Positions 14,033 to 17,588 of a stretch of 17,588 nucleotides of DNA are shown in pieces. The stretch is from Caldimicrobium thiodismutans (GTDB lineage: Bacteria; Desulfobacterota; Thermodesulfobacteria; Thermodesulfobacteriales; Thermodesulfobacteriaceae), in contig PNIE01000059.1 in NCBI GenBank assembly GCA_002877875.1, positions 1-17,588 on the forward strand, given 5' to 3'. The first letter of the stretch is position 1; the number at the start of each line of letters is the position of its first letter. The position numbers were made by a program, and so were the translations under genes. The notes below the pieces were generated by a model that was given only the letters and a program-made list of their open reading frames with translations, was not told the DNA's origin and did no database searches.

Positions 14033-15298
14033 ATGAAGGTCTTGCAATTTACAAAATTCTATCTATCAACTCTTTTGATTTTAGTTATTTTTACATCTTG
14101 CGCCCGAGAAAATAGTGCCTTTACTCTTCTTCCTCAAGAAAAAGAAATCGAACTTGGAAAACTATATTTACCAATCTCAATCGACGAATTTGAGGGGCTT
14201 TATCCTGAAGAAAGAGTTCAGAACTATCTTCAAAATCTTGGAAAAAGAATAGCTCAGCATGCTGAACGTAAAGTTCCATTTAACTTTTATCTAGTTAATT
14301 CTGAGGTTATAAATGCCTTTGCCTTACCAGGTGGTCCTGTAGTAATAACGCGAGGAATTTTTCTTACCCTTAATTCGGAGAGTGAACTTGCAGGCATTCT
14401 TGCTCATGAAATAGGTCACATAGAAAGAAGACATCATGCTAAATTTGTGGAAAAACAATTAGCTTTAAACTTACTTCTTCAAATTGGTTCCTACCTTTTG
14501 CCTCAAAATCTAACAGGGGAGCTTCTTTTCCAATTAGGACAAATTTCTGCTGGGCTTTTGAGTCTTAAATTCAGCAGAGATCAGGAAAAAGAGGCTGATG
14601 AAACTGGCTTTTATCTTCTTCTCAAAGCTCACTATTCCCCAGAGGGAATGCTTAGAGTCTTTGAGAAATTTAAAAAAATGAGTGAGACAAGACCTCCTGA
14701 ATGGCTTTCAACACACCCTCTTCCAGAAACACGTATAAAAGAATGGGAAAAAAAGCTATCTACCTTGAAGCCTTCAGGTTCATTCATAAAAGATTCCTCC
14801 TCTTTTCAAGAAATTTTATCCCTTTTAAAGGAAACCCAACCTTCCTTTGAGGAAGTCAAAAAAGGAAAAAAAGCTTTACAAGAAAGAGATTATTCAAAGG
14901 CTGAAATCTATTTTCTCAAGGCCATAGAACTCTATCCTAAAAACATTCCAGCCCTTATTAATCTCTCTCGCTTAAAATTTAAGAACAAAGATTATTTATC
15001 AGCAAAAAACTATGCCCTTACTGCCTTGAAATATAATCCTGATTTGTTCTCAGGCTATTATTTAGCAGGTTTATCTGAATTTGCTCTAAATAATTGGAAA
15101 GACTCACTTCACTATTTCGAAAAAGCCAAAGCTCTCGTTCCCTTTGAGGGTTCAACCTATTATTATTGTGGAAGAAACTATGAAAATCTTCAGAATTATT
15201 CCCAAGCCCTTGCAAACTATAAAAAGGCCTTAGAGATTGGGCCTAAAAATGCCTCTTGGTATCAGGATTGCTACATAAGATATCAAAGGCTTCGGTAA
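14033..15298 (+). CDS. M48-family metalloprotease with C-terminal TPRs (BepA/YfgC-like), probable lipoprotein
   Basis: 421 residues. The N-terminus has a short positive segment and a hydrophobic stretch (about 10-20) ending in I-F-T-S-C, a lipobox-like site with Cys23, so the mature protein may be lipid-anchored in the periplasm. The zinc protease core has A-L-P-G-G-P (97-102), H-E-I-G-H (125-129) and the third ligand Glu187 in E-K-E-A-D-E-T-G. S-T-H-P-L-P-E-T-R (226-234) is also typical. Residues about 273-406 form TPR repeats, recognised by A-L-Q-E-R-D-Y and A-L-x-x-Y-K-K-A-L-E patterns. The architecture matches BepA/YfgC, which helps outer-membrane assembly and degrades stalled outer-membrane proteins. 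That role here is inferred. The ATG has no Shine-Dalgarno, only AT-rich sequence. A TauE-like permease gene follows after 4 nt. Confidence 0.93.
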   Translation: MKVLQFTKFYLSTLLILVIFTSCARENSAFTLLPQEKEIELGKLYLPISIDEFEGLYPEERVQNYLQNLGKRIAQHAERKVPFNFYLVNSEVINAFALPGGPVVITRGIFLTLNSESELAGILAHEIGHIERRHHAKFVEKQLALNLLLQIGSYLLPQNLTGELLFQLGQISAGLLSLKFSRDQEKEADETGFYLLLKAHYSPEGMLRVFEKFKKMSETRPPEWLSTHPLPETRIKEWEKKLSTLKPSGSFIKDSSSFQEILSLLKETQPSFEEVKKGKKALQERDYSKAEIYFLKAIELYPKNIPALINLSRLKFKNKDYLSAKNYALTALKYNPDLFSGYYLAGLSEFALNNWKDSLHYFEKAKALVPFEGSTYYYCGRNYENLQNYSQALANYKKALEIGPKNASWYQDCYIRYQRLR

Positions 15299-15302
15299 TG
15301 CG

Positions 15303-16181
15303 ATGTTAGATTTTCTTCTTTTAGAATTTCCCGTCTCAAAAGTTAAGACTTACCTTTTTATACCACCCCTTTTTTCCTTCATCCTCTCTTTTTTCTGTGC
15401 CACAGGAGGTGTAAGTGGGGCATTTTTGCTTCTGCCTTTTCAAATAAATATCCTTGGTTTTACTTCTCCTTCTGTGAGTGCAACCAACCATCTTTACAAC
15501 GTAATTGCTATTCCAAGTGGAGTATATAGGTATTGGAAAGAAAAACGCTTTTACGGTCCTTTGACAGTTATTATCACCCTTGGCACCTTTCCAGGGGTTA
15601 TTATAGGTTATTTTTTAAGAGTGAATTTCTTTCAAAATATTAAAAATTTTAAACTTCTTGTGGGCTTGGTGCTTCTTTTCATAGGAATTAAGCTTTTTTA
15701 TGATCTCCTTTTTCCACCAAAAGAGACCTCTTTTTCTCCAACTCCTCCTAAAACCATTACTTTCAATTTTCACAAACTCCTCTTTGAGTACGGTGGCCAA
15801 ATCTATTCCCTCAATACACCTTTTATAATCTTAATTTCCTTTCTTATTGGGGTTGTTGGAGGAATTTACGGAATTGGTGGAGGAGCAGTTATGGCACCAA
15901 TTTTGTTGGCCTTTTTCCATCTTCCACCCTATGTCTTTGCAGGAGCCACTTTATTTGGAACCTTTCTTACCTCTATTCTTGGAGTAATAGTATATACCCT
16001 TGGAGGAAATGGCCCAGATTTTTGGCTGGGTTTTCTTTTCGGATTAGGAGGGGCTATTGGTCTTTATTTCGGAGCAAAGCTTCAGAAAAGATTTCCTCAA
16101 AAACTAATTCGTCTAATTCTTAGCTTAATCCTCTTTTATATTTCCTTACAGTATATTTATCAATTTTTCTTCAAAGCTTAG
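15303..16181 (+). CDS. TauE/SafE-family membrane permease (sulfite / organosulfonate exporter type)
   Basis: 292-residue polytopic inner-membrane protein with the two homologous halves of the TauE/SafE family. The glycine-rich repeat motif appears as C-A-T-G-G-V-S-G-A-F-L-L-L-P-F (32-46) and G-G-I-Y-G-I-G-G-G-A-V-M-A-P-I (186-200). About seven to eight hydrophobic segments are visible, with a short hydrophilic loop around 136-165. Members are proposed to export sulfite, sulfoacetate or related anions, but most are untested. In a sulfur-metabolising organism a sulfur oxyanion is a plausible cargo. The ATG is 4 nt after the protease stop; an ATG overlapping that stop is in another frame. The 3' end collides with the ahbA-ahbB gene, with overlapping stop codons. 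Confidence 0.9.
   Translation: MLDFLLLEFPVSKVKTYLFIPPLFSFILSFFCATGGVSGAFLLLPFQINILGFTSPSVSATNHLYNVIAIPSGVYRYWKEKRFYGPLTVIITLGTFPGVIIGYFLRVNFFQNIKNFKLLVGLVLLFIGIKLFYDLLFPPKETSFSPTPPKTITFNFHKLLFEYGGQIYSLNTPFIILISFLIGVVGGIYGIGGGAVMAPILLAFFHLPPYVFAGATLFGTFLTSILGVIVYTLGGNGPDFWLGFLFGLGGAIGLYFGAKLQKRFPQKLIRLILSLILFYISLQYIYQFFFKA
16178..16181. other. Convergent stop-codon overlap TTAG (tauE-like gene / ahbA-ahbB)
   Basis: The same TTAG arrangement recurs here: TAG on plus (16179-16181) ends the permease, and TAA on minus (16178-16180) ends the siroheme decarboxylase. There is no space for an ordinary terminator between the two genes. Confidence 0.9.
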
Positions 16182-17146
16182 TTATAAAAAAGTTGTAAGC
16201 GAATCTTTTTCAATTCTTTTACGGTTTCTAAAGCAAGATAGTCCTTAAGCCCTAATTCGTGGGCTATCTCTTCCATTTTTTCTCTCTCTTTGAAATGGCA
16301 CATAGTATATATATTATAAGGCCAATGAGGATAGGATCTTCTTAAATAACAGTGAGTTATGAAAGAATATTTGGAAACAGCCTTACCAACCTCTTCAATC
16401 CTTTCCTCAGATACTTTCCATGCAACCATAACATTTTTTTTGAACCCAAGTCTTTGATGTTTAAAAAGACCAGCATATCTTCTAAGGCCGCCCTTTTCTT
16501 TCATCCTTAATAGCCATTCAAATATCTCTTCTTCTTTACAGGAAAGTAATTTAGCAAATTCTTTAAAAGGCTCTGAAACTAATGGAAGTGGAGTTTGAAG
16601 AATTTTTACGAATTCTATATCCCGTTCAGTAAAATTGTATAGATTTTCTCCTTGATATATTTCTTCACTAATTTCCTCACTATTCTTATCTTCAAAATTA
16701 AAGATAGCAGCAATCTTAAAAACCTTTATTATGGGTAGATAAAGATAATCTTTGGCTCCGCTTTTAATGAATAGGACTTTAGCCTCTTCCATTAGGATTT
16801 TCTCAGGAGGCACAACTAGAGTAAACCACAAATTAAATTCGTGGTTTCTCAGATAATTATGACTAACACCTGGATGGGAATTTATAACCTCTGTAGCCTG
16901 AGAAAGATTTTCTTCTGAAACCTTAAAAGCAAAAAGGGAAGAGGTATGACCAAAAAAGGAAGGATTAAATATGGCAGAGATTTGGCGAAGGATACCTTCT
17001 TTTTGCCATTTTCTAAGGATTTTAAGAATCTTCTCCTCCTTAGTATTAAGGCTTTCTGCAAGAACTTTAAAGGGTCTTGGCACCAAGGGAAATTTTCTTT
17101 GAATAAGCTTAATTAGTTCCTTTTCAAGATTTTTTTCAAGAACCAT
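16178..17146 (-). CDS. Siroheme decarboxylase, AhbA-AhbB single-chain fusion
   Basis: 322 residues made of two Lrp/AsnC-like halves. Half 1 (about 1-150) has a winged-helix segment (26-54), R-Q-I-S-A-I-F (54-60) and H-N-Y-L-R-N-H-E-F-N-L-W-F-T (96-109), as in AhbA/NirD-G. Half 2 (about 172-322) has its own helix-turn-helix (193-221), L-R-R-Y-A-G (221-226) and H-C-Y-L-R-R ... H-W-P-Y-N-I-Y-T-M (265-282), as in AhbB/NirL-H. Together AhbA and AhbB decarboxylate siroheme to didecarboxysiroheme in the alternative heme pathway of sulfate reducers and many anaerobes. They are commonly two proteins; here one chain carries both, as in some NirDL proteins. The ATG overlaps the end of rpoD by 11 nt, with no Shine-Dalgarno, so it is co-transcribed and probably coupled. 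A heme d1-type Nir role is less likely, as no nir genes are present in the window. Confidence 0.92.
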   Translation of the reverse strand: MVLEKNLEKELIKLIQRKFPLVPRPFKVLAESLNTKEEKILKILRKWQKEGILRQISAIFNPSFFGHTSSLFAFKVSEENLSQATEVINSHPGVSHNYLRNHEFNLWFTLVVPPEKILMEEAKVLFIKSGAKDYLYLPIIKVFKIAAIFNFEDKNSEEISEEIYQGENLYNFTERDIEFVKILQTPLPLVSEPFKEFAKLLSCKEEEIFEWLLRMKEKGGLRRYAGLFKHQRLGFKKNVMVAWKVSEERIEEVGKAVSKYSFITHCYLRRSYPHWPYNIYTMCHFKEREKMEEIAHELGLKDYLALETVKELKKIRLQLFYN

Positions 17147-17588
17147 AGTAGAGAAAGTTTTTAAGAAGTTTTAGGCGATGGGGATGTTTAAGTTTTCTTA
17201 GAGCATGCCCTTCAATTTGGCGAATTCTTTCCTTTGTAATGCCAAACCTTTTGCCAACTTCCTCAAGTGTACAGGGCTCTTTCTCACCTATTCCAAATCT
17301 GAGTCTTATAATTTTTTCCTCTCTTGCAGAAAGTGTTTTTAAAAGTTCTCTTATCTTTTCCGATAAAGCTAAATTAAAAGTTACTTCCTCTGGTTTTAAG
17401 ACACTATGGTCTTCAATAAAATCTTTAAGAGTGACATCCTCATCTTCTCCTATACTAGATTCTAAGGAAATAGGTTGCTTCATTATTTTAAAGATGTAAT
17501 TTAATTTCTCTACAGACAATCCTGTTTCCTTGGAAAGCTCTTCCAAAGTTGGTTCTCTTCCATATTCTTGATAAAATTTGGTATATAC
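17136..17588 (-). CDS. rpoD: RNA polymerase primary sigma factor RpoD, C-terminal part (5' end outside window)
   Basis: The last 150 residues of a sigma-70 factor; the frame is open to the right window edge, so the gene is cut by the window and not truncated in nature. The part seen covers region 3 (Y-G-R-E-P-T-L-E-E-L near the edge), L-S-A-R-E-E-K-I-I-R-L-R-F-G-I-G of region 4.1, and the -35-binding helix-turn-helix of region 4.2 (T-L-E-E-V-G-K-R-F-G-I-T-K-E-R-I-R-Q-I-E), ending in the usual A-L-R-K-L-K-H-P-x-R. These are features of the primary sigma, and the consensus promoter found before speD is consistent with it. The apparent TTG start at 17546 is an edge artefact because homologous sequence continues upstream. 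It overlaps the ahbA-ahbB start. Confidence 0.93.
   Translation of the reverse strand, partial: VYTKFYQEYGREPTLEELSKETGLSVEKLNYIFKIMKQPISLESSIGEDEDVTLKDFIEDHSVLKPEEVTFNLALSEKIRELLKTLSAREEKIIRLRFGIGEKEPCTLEEVGKRFGITKERIRQIEGHALRKLKHPHRLKLLKNFLYYGS

Noticed and set aside
16176..16200. Inverted repeat GCTTA ... TAAGC followed by T-run as terminator of the TauE-like gene
   Set aside because: Five base pairs with a 15-nt loop and a gap before the T-run; likely chance.

Overview
The window looks like a compact chromosomal segment of a thermophilic, low-GC, anaerobic Gram-negative bacterium. The best guess is the Thermodesulfobacteriota group (Thermodesulfobacterium / Caldimicrobium type). Three things point there: AT-rich DNA with purine-rich coding strands and Lys/Glu-rich proteins; a siroheme decarboxylase (AhbA/AhbB), typical of sulfate reducers and other anaerobes; and the order rpsA - sppA - HU/IHF-like gene, which I recall from deltaproteobacterial lineages. 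The assignment is inference from gene content, not from a marker comparison.

Layout. (1) At 14-187 (+) lies a small Cys-rich rubredoxin-like zinc-ribbon protein. (2) From 13741 down to 184, fourteen genes run leftward with gaps of at most 38 nt and many overlaps: speD, speB-like ureohydrolase, HD-domain nucleotidase, two-cluster Fe-S/CCG protein, PflX-like radical SAM protein, PPP-type phosphatase, a charged protein of unknown function, xerD, CCA/poly(A)-type nucleotidyltransferase, rpsA, sppA, an HU-Ppx/GppA fusion, guaB and a GspF/PilC-type pilus-secretion membrane protein. (3) 13742-14032 is a divergent AT-rich intergenic region with a clear extended -10 promoter for speD. (4) Rightward from 14033 are a lipoprotein-like M48 metalloprotease with TPRs and a TauE/SafE permease. 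(5) Leftward from the right edge are the 3' part of rpoD and an overlapping fused ahbA-ahbB gene.

How the genes relate. The long leftward run mixes polyamine synthesis (speD, speB), redox/radical chemistry (Fe-S protein, radical SAM), chromosome dimer resolution (xerD), tRNA 3'-end processing, translation (S1), envelope proteolysis (SppA), guanine nucleotide/alarmone or polyphosphate metabolism (HU-Ppx, GuaB) and pilus/secretion assembly. It looks like a housekeeping super-operon, not a mobile or defence island. I see no insertion sequence, CRISPR array, tRNA, rRNA or phage gene.

The most unusual item is the gene at 2884-4080. A complete HU/IHF-type DNA-binding domain is joined without a linker to a Ppx/GppA phosphatase, at the position where relatives are expected to carry a free-standing HU/IHF gene. 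Also worth a second look are the single-chain AhbA-AhbB, the two convergent gene pairs that share the same TTAG stop-codon overlap, and the speD-speB pair that may belong to an aminopropylagmatine route to spermidine.
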